A stretch of DNA of 64,000 bases from Thiomonas arsenitoxydans (GTDB lineage: Bacteria; Pseudomonadota; Gammaproteobacteria; Burkholderiales; Burkholderiaceae_C). Numbering within the stretch: the first letter of the stretch is position 1; each line of letters starts with the position of its first letter. Positions 1-8,719 of the stretch are shown here, in pieces. The stretch is taken from contig NC_014145.1 in NCBI RefSeq assembly GCF_000253115.1, positions 868,001 through 932,000 on the forward strand. The letters are read 5' to 3'. A program made the translations under genes and the position numbers. The notes beneath the pieces were generated by a model. That model was not told the origin of the DNA. It searched no databases and saw nothing but the letters and a program-made list of their open reading frames with translations.

Positions 1-2
1 GC

Positions 3-875
3 CAGGAAGCCATCGGGCTGAATTTCATCGACGTGTATCACCGCACCGGCCTGTATCCGCAGCCGCTGCCGGGCAGTCTGGGTGGCGAGGCCGCCGGGGT
101 GATCGAGGCGGTGGGGCCGGGGGTGGAGGGCTTTGCGGTGGGCGACCGCGTGGGCTACTGCACCGGCGCGCCCGGCGCGTATGCGCAGCGCCGGGTGGTG
201 CCGGTGGCGCCGCTGATCAAACTGCCCGACGACATCGCTTTTGAGGTGGCTGCGGCCAGTCTGCTCAAAGGCCTGACGGCGTATTACCTGCTGCATCGCA
301 CCCGCGCGCTCAAGGCCGGGGATGTGGCGCTGTTTCACGCCGCCGCCGGCGGGGTGGGGCTGATTGCCGGGCAGATGGCGCGCTCGCTCGGTGCCACGCT
401 CATCGGCACAGCGGGCTCGGCGGCGAAATGCGCGCTGGCGCTGGAAAACGGCTACGCCCACGCCATCGACTATGTGCAGGACGATTTCGTCACCCGGGTC
501 AAAGACCTCACCGCAGGACGCGGCGTGCCGGTGGTCTATGACTCGATTGGCCGCGACACCTGGGAGCGTTCGCTCGCCTGCCTGCAGCCCTTCGGCCTGA
601 TGGTGAGTTTCGGCAATGCTTCGGGAGCCGTGCCGCCGATCAAGCTCACCGACCTGGCGGCAGCCGGTTCGCTCTATGTCACCCGCCCCACGCTGGGCAC
701 GCATATGGCCGATCCGGTGGTGAAGCAGCAAATGGCCGATGCGCTGTTCGCCCTGATTCGCAGCGGGCAGGTGAAGATTCACATCAACCAGCGCTACCCG
801 CTGGCCGAGGCGGCGCAGGCGCATCGCGATCTCGAAGCCCGCAAGACCATCGGCTCGACGGTGCTGCTGCCGTAA
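3..875 (+). CDS. Quinone oxidoreductase (NADPH), 5' truncated by window edge
   Basis: This is a zinc-independent quinone oxidoreductase of the medium-chain dehydrogenase/reductase superfamily, predicted to reduce quinones with NADPH in the cytoplasm. The frame is already open at the window edge, and the codons before the first possible start read NFIDVYHRTGLYP, the typical N-terminal signature of the family, so the real start lies upstream. The substrate-side GroES-like part is followed by a Rossmann nucleotide-binding motif (AAAGGVGLIAGQMA). No zinc-ligand cysteine cluster is seen. It ends 82 bases before regB, in the same direction. Family assignment is firm; the physiological substrate is unknown. 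Confidence 0.9.
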   Translation, partial: QEAIGLNFIDVYHRTGLYPQPLPGSLGGEAAGVIEAVGPGVEGFAVGDRVGYCTGAPGAYAQRRVVPVAPLIKLPDDIAFEVAAASLLKGLTAYYLLHRTRALKAGDVALFHAAAGGVGLIAGQMARSLGATLIGTAGSAAKCALALENGYAHAIDYVQDDFVTRVKDLTAGRGVPVVYDSIGRDTWERSLACLQPFGLMVSFGNASGAVPPIKLTDLAAAGSLYVTRPTLGTHMADPVVKQQMADALFALIRSGQVKIHINQRYPLAEAAQAHRDLEARKTIGSTVLLP

Positions 876-957
876 CAGGCTCGGGTTCTCCCTGCGGCAG
901 TGCGTCGCAGGGAGAACCGCGTACTGGCGTGCCGCAAGGGCTTCCTAAAATGGCGGC

Positions 958-2286
958 ATGCCGCTGTCCTCCCGTATTCCGCGTTTGCCCCTTACCGATC
1001 AGGGAGCGCAAGCTTCTTTGTCGGCTTCGCCACATCTGCCTGCTGTCACCCTGACCCGACTGCTCGCGGCGCGCGTGGCCATGCTGCTGGCCGAGTTGGC
1101 GGTGCTGCCCTGGGCGCATCACTTCCTCGACATCACCTGGCCGGTCTACAAAGTGCTGGGGCTGATCGGCCTTCAGGCCGCCCTCGGCGTCTTGCTGTGG
1201 TGGCAGATTCGCAGCCGCCGCGGCTTGGGTGCCTTCGGCGGTTTCGTCCACCTGCTGGCCGATGCCCTCATTCTTGCCCTGCTGGTGTATTGGAGCGGCG
1301 GCGAGGTCAACCCCATCATCTCCCTGCTGCTGATACCGCTCGTCCTGAGTGCGGTGGCTTTGCCCTGGTTCTATGTCTGGGCCATGACGGCGGTGGTCAT
1401 CACGCTTTATTCGTTGGTGTCATTCTTCCCCACCCCGTTGACCGAGGCCTGCGGGGTCGCGACCGGCATGCTTGGCGAGCATCTGACGGGCATGTGGGGC
1501 AACTTTCTCATCACGGCGCTGCTGGTGGCGGCGGTGGTGGCGCGTCTGGCTTCAGCCTTGCGCGAGCGCGAAATCGAACTGGCCCGCAGCCGTGAAGTCG
1601 GTCTGCGCGACCAGCATCTGTTCGCGCTGGGCATGCAGGCCGCCGCCGCCGCGCATGAACTCGCCACGCCCGTGTCCACCCTGGCGATGACGGTGGACGA
1701 TCTGCAGGCCGACTACGCGGGCGATGACGAACTCGGGCCCCAACTGCAGCGCATGCAGGCGCAGGTGGCGCAGATCCGCACCGTGCTTGGTCACATCACC
1801 GCGGCAGCCGGCGCCGCGCGCAGCCGCAGCGACCAGACCGAAACGCTGGCGCACTGGCTGGAGCAAACGCTGGAGCACTGGCACCTCATGCGACCGCAGT
1901 CGCAGGCGGGGCTCACACTGCGCAGCGCAGGTTCGCCCCCGGTGCTGCGGGTGGATGCGGGTCTGAACGCCGCACTGGTGAGTCTGCTCAACAACGCCGC
2001 CGACGCCAGCCCCGACGCGGTGGAAGTCGAGGCCGACTGGGATGCGACCAGTCTGCGCGTGCATGTGCTCGACCGCGGCCCCGGTCTGTCGGATGATCGG
2101 CTGGCGCGGGCAGGCTACGATTTCGTCAGCACCAAGGGCGAGACGCGCGGCCTCGGGCTGGCCTTGGCCCGCGCTGGGATCGAGCGCCTCGGTGGCACGC
2201 TCACCGTGGCACGACGCGCGGGCGGCGGGCTGAGCGCCACGCTGCAATGGCCGCGCCTAGGAGTGTGGGCGGCAGAAGGTTGTTGA
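958..2286 (+). CDS. regB: RegB/PrrB-type redox sensor histidine kinase, C-terminus altered by an insertion
   Basis: Membrane histidine kinase of the RegB/PrrB/ActS family, which senses redox state (quinone pool) and phosphorylates RegA. The N-terminal half has several hydrophobic segments. A GGEVNP motif lies in the membrane part, where RegB proteins carry their conserved quinone-site GGxxNP(F). The kinase core shows the H-box HELATPVSTL, the N-box LLNNAADASP, and glycine boxes DRGPGLSDD and GLGLALARAG. The last codons are not native: the frame runs into an IS end at the CTAG starting at 2257 and picks up GVWAAEGC. Removing both insertions restores ...PRLAQ-stop, overlapping the regA start. 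The core is intact, so activity is probably kept. The partner is the regA gene at 4078. Confidence 0.9.
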   Translation: MPLSSRIPRLPLTDQGAQASLSASPHLPAVTLTRLLAARVAMLLAELAVLPWAHHFLDITWPVYKVLGLIGLQAALGVLLWWQIRSRRGLGAFGGFVHLLADALILALLVYWSGGEVNPIISLLLIPLVLSAVALPWFYVWAMTAVVITLYSLVSFFPTPLTEACGVATGMLGEHLTGMWGNFLITALLVAAVVARLASALREREIELARSREVGLRDQHLFALGMQAAAAAHELATPVSTLAMTVDDLQADYAGDDELGPQLQRMQAQVAQIRTVLGHITAAAGAARSRSDQTETLAHWLEQTLEHWHLMRPQSQAGLTLRSAGSPPVLRVDAGLNAALVSLLNNAADASPDAVEVEADWDATSLRVHVLDRGPGLSDDRLARAGYDFVSTKGETRGLGLALARAGIERLGGTLTVARRAGGGLSATLQWPRLGVWAAEGC

Positions 2287-3803
2287 GGTCGACGTAGGAC
2301 GGTGGGCGTGCGTTAATACGGCATGCCCACTAGTTACCGCCCCTATGAGCCGGACCAGGTGATGCTGCTGCCGGCGGCGCCGCAGGACTGGCTGCCGCCG
2401 GGCCACCTGGCTTACTTCATCCACGACACGATTGACACGCTGGACCTGAGCGCGTTCTACGCGCGCTATGAGGGTGGCGGAGCGCGCAACCAGCCCTTCC
2501 ATCCGGCGATGATGGTCAAGGTTCTGGTGTACGGCTACGCCACCGGGGTGTTCAGCTCGCGCAAGATCGAGCGCCGGCTGCACGAGGACCTGGCGTTCCG
2601 GATGCTGGCAGCAGGGAACTTCCCCAAGCACCGCACGATCCGGGATTTCCGTGCGCTGCACCTCCAGGAATTCTCGGACCTGTTCGTGCAGGTCGTGCGC
2701 CTGGCGCGCGAGATGGGTCTGGTCAAGCTGGGCACGGTGGCCATCGACGGCACCAAGGTCAAGGCCAACGCGAGCCGCCACAAGGCCATGAGCTATGCGC
2801 GCATGCAGCACACCGAGGTCGAACTGAAAAAGCAGATCGACGCGCTGCTGGCGCGCGCCAAGGCCACCGACGAGGCCGAGGCGCAGGAGCCCGAACTCGA
2901 CATCCCGGCCGAGATCGAGCGGCGCGAGGCGCGACTCGATGCGATCCGGCAGGCGCGCCAGCGGCTGGAACAGCGTCAGCGTGAAGCCGACGCGCAGCGT
3001 GGTCGCAGTGACGATGATGATCGCCGTCCCCGGGGGCCGGATGGGAAGCCGCGGCGCGGTGCGCGGTTCAAGCGCGACTTCGGCGTGCCCGAAGACAAGG
3101 CGCAGGAGAACTTCACCGACCCGGACAGCCGCATCATGAAGCGCGCCGGCGGCGGCTTCGACCCCAGCTACAACGCGCAGACGGCGGTGGACGAGGCTGC
3201 GCACATCATCGTGGCTGCGGAACTGGACAACACGGCACCCGATGCCAACTGGCTGCTGCCGATGATCGATGCGATCCAGGAGAACCTGGGCGCGCTGCCC
3301 GCGCTGGGTCTGGCCGACGCGGGCTATCGCAGCGAGGACAACCTGCGCGATGCGCCGATCGATCTGGTTGTGGCCTTGGGGCGCGAAGGCAAGCAGCACG
3401 CGGCCATCGATGCCGCGCGGCTGCCGCACACCGCGGCCATGGCCGCGAAGATGCAGACCGCCGCGGGACGCGCCGCCTATCGCAAGCGCAAGTGGATCGC
3501 CGAGCCGCCCAACGGCTGGATCAAGAGCGTGCTGGGGTTCCGCCAGTTCAGCCTGCGCGGCCTTGAGCGTGTACGCGCCGAGTGGAAACTCGTCTGCGCA
3601 GCACTGAACCTCCGGCGGATGGCCTCGTTGGTTCCCGCCTGAACAGAAATGGGGGCACAGGCCGCCCCGCACAACACGCCCGCTGCTGCCCTCTCGGGGG
3701 CGTGAGACGACCGGCCATGCCGACCGTGCCCGAAAAACAGTCCGCTCGCCCAGCATCGGCGCTCCGGCACAGGTTCACGGAATTCTGCCGCCCAGACTCC
3801 TAG
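2257..3803 (+). mobile_element. IS element of the IS1182 type, inserted at CTAG in the 3' end of regB
   Basis: The element is bounded by 21-bp inverted repeats at 2257-2277 and 3783-3803 that differ at one position. Each includes CTAG at its outer end (2257-2260 and 3800-3803), which is either a palindromic 4-bp target duplication or part of the ends. Inside lies one complete transposase gene on the + strand. About 140 bases between the transposase stop and the right inverted repeat carry no gene. The insertion sits in the last codons of regB and directly abuts a second, non-autonomous element. Confidence 0.85.
2323..3642 (+). CDS. IS1182-family DDE transposase
   Basis: A 439-aa transposase of the IS1182 type (IS4/IS5-like DDE group). 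The N-terminal DUF772-like region begins near YEPDQVMLLP and is followed by the conserved GYATGVFSSRKIERR stretch. Candidate catalytic residues are the Asp in VAIDGTKVKANAS (about residue 142), the Asp in LADAGYRSEDN (about residue 330) and the Glu in WIAEPPNGWIK (about residue 393). A charged, coiled-coil-like insertion with many Arg, Glu and Gln residues lies between the first two, around residues 165-250, as is common in this family. Length is normal and no frameshift is seen, so the element may still be active. Confidence 0.9.
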   Translation: MPTSYRPYEPDQVMLLPAAPQDWLPPGHLAYFIHDTIDTLDLSAFYARYEGGGARNQPFHPAMMVKVLVYGYATGVFSSRKIERRLHEDLAFRMLAAGNFPKHRTIRDFRALHLQEFSDLFVQVVRLAREMGLVKLGTVAIDGTKVKANASRHKAMSYARMQHTEVELKKQIDALLARAKATDEAEAQEPELDIPAEIERREARLDAIRQARQRLEQRQREADAQRGRSDDDDRRPRGPDGKPRRGARFKRDFGVPEDKAQENFTDPDSRIMKRAGGGFDPSYNAQTAVDEAAHIIVAAELDNTAPDANWLLPMIDAIQENLGALPALGLADAGYRSEDNLRDAPIDLVVALGREGKQHAAIDAARLPHTAAMAAKMQTAAGRAAYRKRKWIAEPPNGWIKSVLGFRQFSLRGLERVRAEWKLVCAALNLRRMASLVPA

Positions 3804-4073
3804 GGCCTGTTAACGCTATTTATGCCCCCGCGTTGCCCCCAGACGGGGAGGGATGCAAGGCGGAGGTGCGAGGCAAGGCTGGTCGCCTTGCCTCGCACTG
3901 ACAACGCAGCAGACGCCCCGCCTGGGGGCAACCCTTCGGGCCGGGGGTCTGGGCGGCGCACTGCCACGTTGCAGTCCGCTTGTGGTGCAATACACCACGG
4001 CGCGGCCTGCGCCTCGCATTGCCTCCGCCCAGACCCCCGGCGCGGGGGCATAAATAGCGTTAACAGGCCCTAG
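3800..4073. mobile_element. MITE-like non-autonomous element with 33-bp perfect terminal inverted repeats
   Basis: A 274-bp element whose ends, 3800-3832 and 4041-4073, are perfect inverted repeats of 33 bp including an outer CTAG at each side. The inner terminal sequence begins GGGCCTGTTAACGC, different from the neighbouring IS ends, so another transposase must have moved it. The CTAG fits the YTAR target preference known for IS5-group elements; that link is inference. Inside, a 17-bp inverted repeat (about 3948-3964 with 4025-4041) could fold into a large hairpin. There is no credible gene. It shares its left CTAG with the right end of the IS and lies between regB and regA. Confidence 0.75.
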
Positions 4074-4077
4074 CTCA

Positions 4078-4641
4078 ATGAATGGCAAACCGATGAATCT
4101 GTTGCTGGTCGAAGATGACGCCGCGCTGGCTGCCGCCACGCGCAATTCCATGGAACGGCGCGGTATTTCCGTGTGGCATGCCGATTCTGCGCCCGCCGCG
4201 CGCGCGCTCATCGGCACGGCGGCGTTCGACGCTGCGGTGCTCGATCTGCGCCTGCCCGGCGATAGTGGTCTGACGCTGATTGCGCCGCTGCGCGCGGTCT
4301 ATCCCGACCTGCGCATCCTGCTGCTGACCGGCTACGCCAGCATCGCCACCGCGGTCGATGCCATCAAGCTCGGCGCGACCAACTATCTGCCCAAGCCGGC
4401 GACGGTGAGCGACATCCTCGCCGCGCTGGAACAAGACGAACCCGAGGCCGACCGGGCCGTGGCCGCCCAGCCGCTGCCGGTCGATCGGCTGGAGTGGGAG
4501 CACATTCAGAAAGTGCTGGCCGAGCACGACGGCAATATCTCCGCCACCGCCCGCGCGCTGCAGATGCACCGCCGCACCCTGCAGCGCAAGCTGCTCAAGC
4601 ATCCGGTGCGCGAAGCGCCGACCGACGCAGAGCCGCGCTGA
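4078..4641 (+). CDS. regA: RegA/PrrA-type response regulator
   Basis: Two-domain response regulator of the RegA/PrrA/ActR family, partner of the RegB kinase, controlling redox-dependent transcription. The receiver domain shows LLLVEDDAAL, the phospho-acceptor Asp in AVLDLRLPG, the Thr of LLTGYA and the Lys of LPKPA. The C-terminal Fis-type helix-turn-helix (GNISATARALQMHRRTLQRK) is characteristic of RegA. The ATG at 4078 would overlap the ancestral regB stop as ATGA if the two mobile elements were absent, supporting this start; the ATG at 4093 is an alternative. The insertions put about 1.8 kb between the genes, so translational coupling is lost and regA may depend on a new promoter. Confidence 0.93.
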   Translation: MNGKPMNLLLVEDDAALAAATRNSMERRGISVWHADSAPAARALIGTAAFDAAVLDLRLPGDSGLTLIAPLRAVYPDLRILLLTGYASIATAVDAIKLGATNYLPKPATVSDILAALEQDEPEADRAVAAQPLPVDRLEWEHIQKVLAEHDGNISATARALQMHRRTLQRKLLKHPVREAPTDAEPR

Positions 4642-4668
4642 CGCGGTGGGCCATTCAGGCGAATCGCC

Positions 4669-5646
4669 TCACCGCTGCAGCCAGTGCAGCGCAACATCCG
4701 TATCGGCGGCGAGCCAGTGTTTCTGCGGCGTCCACCCCGCCGATTGCGCCAGGCGCTGAAACATCGCCAGCGGGTATTTGTAGGAATTTTCGGTGTGCAG
4801 AGTCTCGCCTTCTGCAAAGGTGAAGCTCTGCCCGAGCAGGCGCACGGTCTGCGGCCTGGGGCTGAGCAGATGCATCTCGATGCGGCTGTGCGCGGGGTCG
4901 AAGCGGGCCACATGCCGGAACGCCTGCGCATTGAAATCGGCGCCGAGTTCGCGGTTGATGCGGGTGAGCAGATTGCGGTTAAACGCCGCCGTTACGCCGC
5001 GGGCGTCGTCATACGCGGGAATGAGTTTGGCCTTGTCCTGCGTGCCGTCCACGCCGACGAGCAAATGCGCGCCGGGGCCGAGAAATTGCGCCGCGCCATG
5101 CAGAAAGCGCACCGCCTGCTCCGGGGTGAAGTTGCCGATGGTCGAGCCGGGAAAAAAGCCGATGCGGGGCTGTTGCCGCACGTCGGCCTCCAGCGCGGCG
5201 GGCCAGTGCAGCGGGGCGGTGAAATCGGCTTCCAGCGCGTGCACATCCAGCTGGGGAAAACGCAGTTGCAGCCCGCGCACCGACTGGCGCAGAAAGTCGC
5301 CGCTGATATCGATGGCGGTGTAGCTCGCGGGGGCGTTCAGGGCGCCTAGCAGCAGGGGGGTTTTACGGCTGGAACCACTGCCGAATTCGATGACGGCCGA
5401 GCCAGCGGGCAGTTGGGCAAACTCGTCATGCAGGCTGCGCAGCAGCGCGGTTTCGCTGCGGGTGAGGTAGTACTCGTTCAGCTCGGTGATCTGCTCGAAC
5501 AGCTCCGAGCCGCGGTGGTCGTAGAACCAGGTGGAGGGAATGCGTTTGGGATGAGCGCTCAGGCCTTCGAGCACTTGCGTGGCGAACTCGGGGTTGAGGT
5601 CGGGCAAGTCGGGCGGGTGCAGGACGGTGGCGGTCTGCGGAGGCAT
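4669..5646 (-). CDS. egtD: L-histidine N-alpha-methyltransferase EgtD
   Basis: SAM-dependent enzyme that trimethylates histidine to hercynine, an early step in ergothioneine synthesis. The protein is 325 aa, the usual EgtD length. It shows the family N-terminus (PKRIPSTWFYDHRGSELF), ELNEYYLTRSE, and the SAM-binding stretch VIEFGSGSSRKTP. The start at 5646 was chosen because MPPQTATVL is preceded by an AGAAAGGATC ribosome-binding region; the longer open frame upstream belongs to shadow sequence of egtB. It lies 17 bases downstream of egtB in the same direction, so the pair is an operon. No egtA, egtC or egtE is nearby. Confidence 0.93.
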   Translation of the reverse strand: MPPQTATVLHPPDLPDLNPEFATQVLEGLSAHPKRIPSTWFYDHRGSELFEQITELNEYYLTRSETALLRSLHDEFAQLPAGSAVIEFGSGSSRKTPLLLGALNAPASYTAIDISGDFLRQSVRGLQLRFPQLDVHALEADFTAPLHWPAALEADVRQQPRIGFFPGSTIGNFTPEQAVRFLHGAAQFLGPGAHLLVGVDGTQDKAKLIPAYDDARGVTAAFNRNLLTRINRELGADFNAQAFRHVARFDPAHSRIEMHLLSPRPQTVRLLGQSFTFAEGETLHTENSYKYPLAMFQRLAQSAGWTPQKHWLAADTDVALHWLQR

Positions 5647-5663
5647 CGGCGATCCTTTCTGTA

Positions 5664-6986
5664 TCAGGCCCGCGCCAGCCGCAGACCGGTGAATTGCCAG
5701 CGCTGGTGGGGGTAAAAAAAGTTGCGATAGGTCGGGCGGATATGGCCGGGCGGTGTCGCGCAGGAGCCGCCGCGCAGCACCATCTGGCCGCTCATGAATT
5801 TGCCGTTGTATTCGCCCACGGCGCCGGGCGCCGGGTGAAAGCCGGGGTAGGGCAGGTAGGCGCTGGCCGTCCATTCCCACACGCCGCCCCAGAAGGTCTG
5901 CAGACCGTCAGTGGCCGCGTCATCAGCGGGCAGGGGAAGCCGCCACGGGTGATCGGCGAATTGCGCTGGCGTCGCGCTCGACAGGGGCTGGCGGCGCGAG
6001 GCGGCCTCCCACTCGAACTCGGTCGGCAAACGCGCACCTGCCCAGCGGGCGTAGGCATCGGCTTCGTAAAAACTGATGTGAGTCACGGGCGCCTGCGGCA
6101 GCAGGGGCTGCAGGCCGTGCAGGGACATGGTCTGGGTGTGAAAGCCATCGCCGTGCGTCTGCCAGTAGGCGGGTGCGCGAATGTTCTGCTCCTGCACCCA
6201 GCGCCAGCCGTCGGCCAGCCAGAGAGCGGGTGTGGCGTAGCCGTCGTCGGCGATGAAGTCGAGCCAGTCGGCGTTGCACACCGGGCGTTGGGCCAGGGCG
6301 TAGTCGTCCAGCCAGACGCGGTGGCGCGGGCTTTCGTTGTCGAAGGCGAAGCGTTCGTCGGCATGGCCGATGTCGGTCAGACCTCCGGAAAAACTCACCC
6401 AGCGCACCGGCTCCGGGTTCTGCGCTGCGGGCATGGGGCCGGGCGCGGCGCCGGGCATGGCGCAATACGCGGGGTGCAGCGGGTTTTGCGCAAACAGATG
6501 CAGCAGATCGGTGAGCAGCAGTTCCTGATGCTGCTGCTCGTGGTGCAGCCCAAGTTCGAGCAAAGAAGCTGGAGCGGCCTCGCGCGTCAGACGTTGCAGC
6601 GCCGCATCGACATGAGCGCGAAAGGCCAGAATCTGTTCGAGCGGCGGCCGGGTGAGCAGGCCGCGCTGCGGGCGCGGGTGGCGCGGGCCGACGGTTTCGT
6701 AATACGAGTTGAAGAGATAGCGGAAGGCCGGATCGAACACGCGGTAGCCCGGCAGATGCGGCGCGAGGATGAACTCCTCGAAAAACCAGGTGGTGTGCGC
6801 CAGATGCCATTTGGCCGGACTGGCGTCGGGCATGGACTGCACGGTGCAGTCGGCATCGCTCAGCCCCTGCACCAGCGCCACGCTGCGCGCGCGAGTGTGC
6901 AGCACCGCTTGCAATAGATGGTCATGCGGGTGTTCATGCGAGTGGTCATGCGCGTGCAGCGGCAAGGCCAGATCGAGTGTCGGCAT
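5664..6986 (-). CDS. egtB: Ergothioneine biosynthesis sulfoxide synthase EgtB
   Basis: Non-haem iron enzyme that joins a thiol donor to hercynine with oxygen. The protein is 440 aa. A DinB-like N-terminal domain contains the metal-binding pattern seen as HLAHTTWFFEEF and HHEQQHQELLL; the C-terminal part is a formylglycine-generating-enzyme-like sulfatase-modifying domain (WEWTASAYLPYPGF, GGSCATPPGHIRPTYRNF). The N-terminus carries a His-rich stretch (HAHDHSHEHPHDH), possibly an extra metal-binding tail. The start at 6986 was chosen over an upstream extension rich in Arg that looks non-coding. It is the first gene of the egtB-egtD operon. The thiol donor (cysteine or gamma-glutamylcysteine) cannot be told from sequence alone. 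Confidence 0.93.
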   Translation of the reverse strand: MPTLDLALPLHAHDHSHEHPHDHLLQAVLHTRARSVALVQGLSDADCTVQSMPDASPAKWHLAHTTWFFEEFILAPHLPGYRVFDPAFRYLFNSYYETVGPRHPRPQRGLLTRPPLEQILAFRAHVDAALQRLTREAAPASLLELGLHHEQQHQELLLTDLLHLFAQNPLHPAYCAMPGAAPGPMPAAQNPEPVRWVSFSGGLTDIGHADERFAFDNESPRHRVWLDDYALAQRPVCNADWLDFIADDGYATPALWLADGWRWVQEQNIRAPAYWQTHGDGFHTQTMSLHGLQPLLPQAPVTHISFYEADAYARWAGARLPTEFEWEAASRRQPLSSATPAQFADHPWRLPLPADDAATDGLQTFWGGVWEWTASAYLPYPGFHPAPGAVGEYNGKFMSGQMVLRGGSCATPPGHIRPTYRNFFYPHQRWQFTGLRLARA

Positions 6987-7083
6987 GGCAACGCCCTCCA
7001 GGGTGAAGCTCAAGAATAGCCGCAGGGGATGAACTTCGCCGCGCAGGTCTCTGCGCAGGTCACCACGCGGGCTGCGGCGCCGA

Positions 7084-7935
7084 TCACAGCGGACGCTGTG
7101 GAGCGGGGCGGATCTCCTGCCGCTGCGTGCCGAGTTGTGGGCTGCCGAGCGTGACCACATCGCCGGGCTGCAGATAACGCGGGGGCTTGCGGCCCATGCC
7201 CACGCCGGGCGGCGTGCCGGTGGCGATGAGGTCGCCGGGCAGCAGGGTCATGTAGTGGCTGAGATAGGCGATGAGGTAGGCCACGCCGAAAATCATGTCG
7301 CGCGTGTTGCCGGTCTGCATGCGCTCACCGTTCACGTCGAGCCAGAGGTCGATGTTCTGCGGGTCGGCGATCTCGTCGCGGCTGACCAGCCACGGGCCGA
7401 TCGGGCCGAAGGTGTCGCAGCCTTTGCCCAGATTCCACTGGCTGCCCTGTTCGAGCTGATAGGCGCGCTCGGACACGTCGTTGACCAGGCAATACCCGGC
7501 CACGTGTTTGAGCGCATCGGCCTCGCGCACAAAGCGCGTCTCGCGCCCGATGACCACGCCGAGTTCGACTTCCCAATCGAGCTTGTGCGCGCCGGGCGGG
7601 CGCAGCACCGCATCGTTCGGGCCGCTGATGCAGGTCGTCCACTTGTTGAACACAATGGGCGAGGTCGGGATGGCCATGCGCGCCTCGTTGGCATGGTCGC
7701 GGTAGTTCAGGCCGATGGCGATGAACTTGCTGATGCCGACGAAGGGCACGCCCAGCCGAGGCTTGCCGCCCACCAGCGGCAGACTTTCAGCGTCGATGCC
7801 GCGCAGCGCCTGAGGTCGGCCGAACACGCTGGCGTCGATCTCGTCGACGATGCCGCCGAGGCTGCGCAGGCGGCCCTGCGCGTCGATCAGGCCGGGCTGC
7901 TCTTGGCCGTTGCGGCCGTAGCGGACGAACTTCAT
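7084..7935 (-). CDS. Fumarylacetoacetate hydrolase family protein
   Basis: A 283-aa FAH-superfamily enzyme, cytoplasmic and metal dependent, acting on 2-keto-type acids. The C-terminal catalytic domain has GLNYRDHANEA, the acidic metal-ligand pattern in LDWEVELGVVIG, and GDLIATGTPPGVGMG near the end. It resembles the ureidoglycolate lyase / 2,4-diketo-3-deoxy-L-fuconate hydrolase branch, but the substrate cannot be assigned. AAGGAGCTC directly before ATG at 7935 supports the start. It follows the GST gene after 11 bases, so they are likely co-transcribed; FAH and GST proteins occur together in aromatic catabolism, but no other enzymes of such a pathway are visible here. Confidence 0.88.
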   Translation of the reverse strand: MKFVRYGRNGQEQPGLIDAQGRLRSLGGIVDEIDASVFGRPQALRGIDAESLPLVGGKPRLGVPFVGISKFIAIGLNYRDHANEARMAIPTSPIVFNKWTTCISGPNDAVLRPPGAHKLDWEVELGVVIGRETRFVREADALKHVAGYCLVNDVSERAYQLEQGSQWNLGKGCDTFGPIGPWLVSRDEIADPQNIDLWLDVNGERMQTGNTRDMIFGVAYLIAYLSHYMTLLPGDLIATGTPPGVGMGRKPPRYLQPGDVVTLGSPQLGTQRQEIRPAPQRPL

Positions 7936-7946
7936 AACGAGCTCCT

Positions 7947-8639
7947 TCAGCGGCGCTGGTATTGGGTGCTGCCGAACAACTGTTCGCGCGCGGTGGCGTC
8001 CATCTCGGCCGGGCGCACGTCGGTCAGCACTTGCACCCCGCGCTGCACCGCGGGCCGCGCGGCGATGGTGTCGAACCAGCGCTTGGCATGCGCAAACTCG
8101 GCCCAGTCTATGCCCTGATTGGCGGCGCTGCGACACCACGGAAAGACGGCGATGTCGGCGATGGTGTAGTCGTCACCGGCCAGATAGGGCTGCGACGCCA
8201 GCCGCCGGTCGAGCACGCCATAGAGCCGGTGCGCCTCGTTGGTATAGCGGGCGATGGCGTAGTCGATTTTCTCGGGGGCGTACTGGCGGAAGTGGTGCGC
8301 CTGGCCGAGCATGGGGCCGATGCTGCCCATCTGCCACATCAACCATTCGAGCGTGGCGATGCGCGCCCGCGGCCCTGTGCCCAGAAAGCGGCCGGTCTTC
8401 TCGGCCAGATAGAGGAGGATGGCGCCCGACTCGAACACGCTGATGGGCTGACCATCCGGGCCGTCGCTATCGATCAGGGCGGGAATCTTGTTGTTCGGGC
8501 TGATGGCGAGAAAGTCGGGCGCGAACTGTTCGCCGCGGCCGATGTTCACGCCGTGCACCCGGTAGGGCAGGCCGAGTTCTTCGAGCAGGATGTGGATTTT
8601 GTGGCCGTTGGGGGTGGCCCAGGAGTAGAGGTCGATCAT
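7947..8639 (-). CDS. Glutathione S-transferase family protein (YfcG/YghU-like)
   Basis: A 230-aa protein with an N-terminal thioredoxin-like GST domain and a C-terminal helical domain. The opening MIDLYSWATPNGHKIHILLEE matches the Nu-class disulfide-bond reductases YfcG/YghU, in which the TPNG loop contacts glutathione; SPNNKIPALID and SVFESGAILLYLAEKTG are further GST signatures. The start at 8639 gives the standard family N-terminus; an in-frame ATG 45 bases upstream (8684) adds an atypical extension. It is followed closely by the FAH-family gene. Probable role: glutathione-dependent disulfide reduction. Confidence 0.88.
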   Translation of the reverse strand: MIDLYSWATPNGHKIHILLEELGLPYRVHGVNIGRGEQFAPDFLAISPNNKIPALIDSDGPDGQPISVFESGAILLYLAEKTGRFLGTGPRARIATLEWLMWQMGSIGPMLGQAHHFRQYAPEKIDYAIARYTNEAHRLYGVLDRRLASQPYLAGDDYTIADIAVFPWCRSAANQGIDWAEFAHAKRWFDTIAARPAVQRGVQVLTDVRPAEMDATAREQLFGSTQYQRR

Positions 8640-8719
8640 GGCGGGAGGCGCCGTCTGTGCGGCGAGGTGAACGGTGCGCCTCATTGTGCGACGTTTGCCG
8701 CCTTGCTGCAGGCGCTCGT

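Noticed and set aside
2257..3756. Long leftward open frame of 499 codons through the IS element
   Set aside because: It is the antisense shadow of the transposase gene, with no family signature, in high-GC DNA where the third-codon bias opens the opposite strand.
3822..4073. Open frames of about 83 codons in both directions inside the MITE
   Set aside because: They arise from the inverted repeats and internal hairpin; both end in the same repeat-encoded residues, and have no ribosome-binding site.
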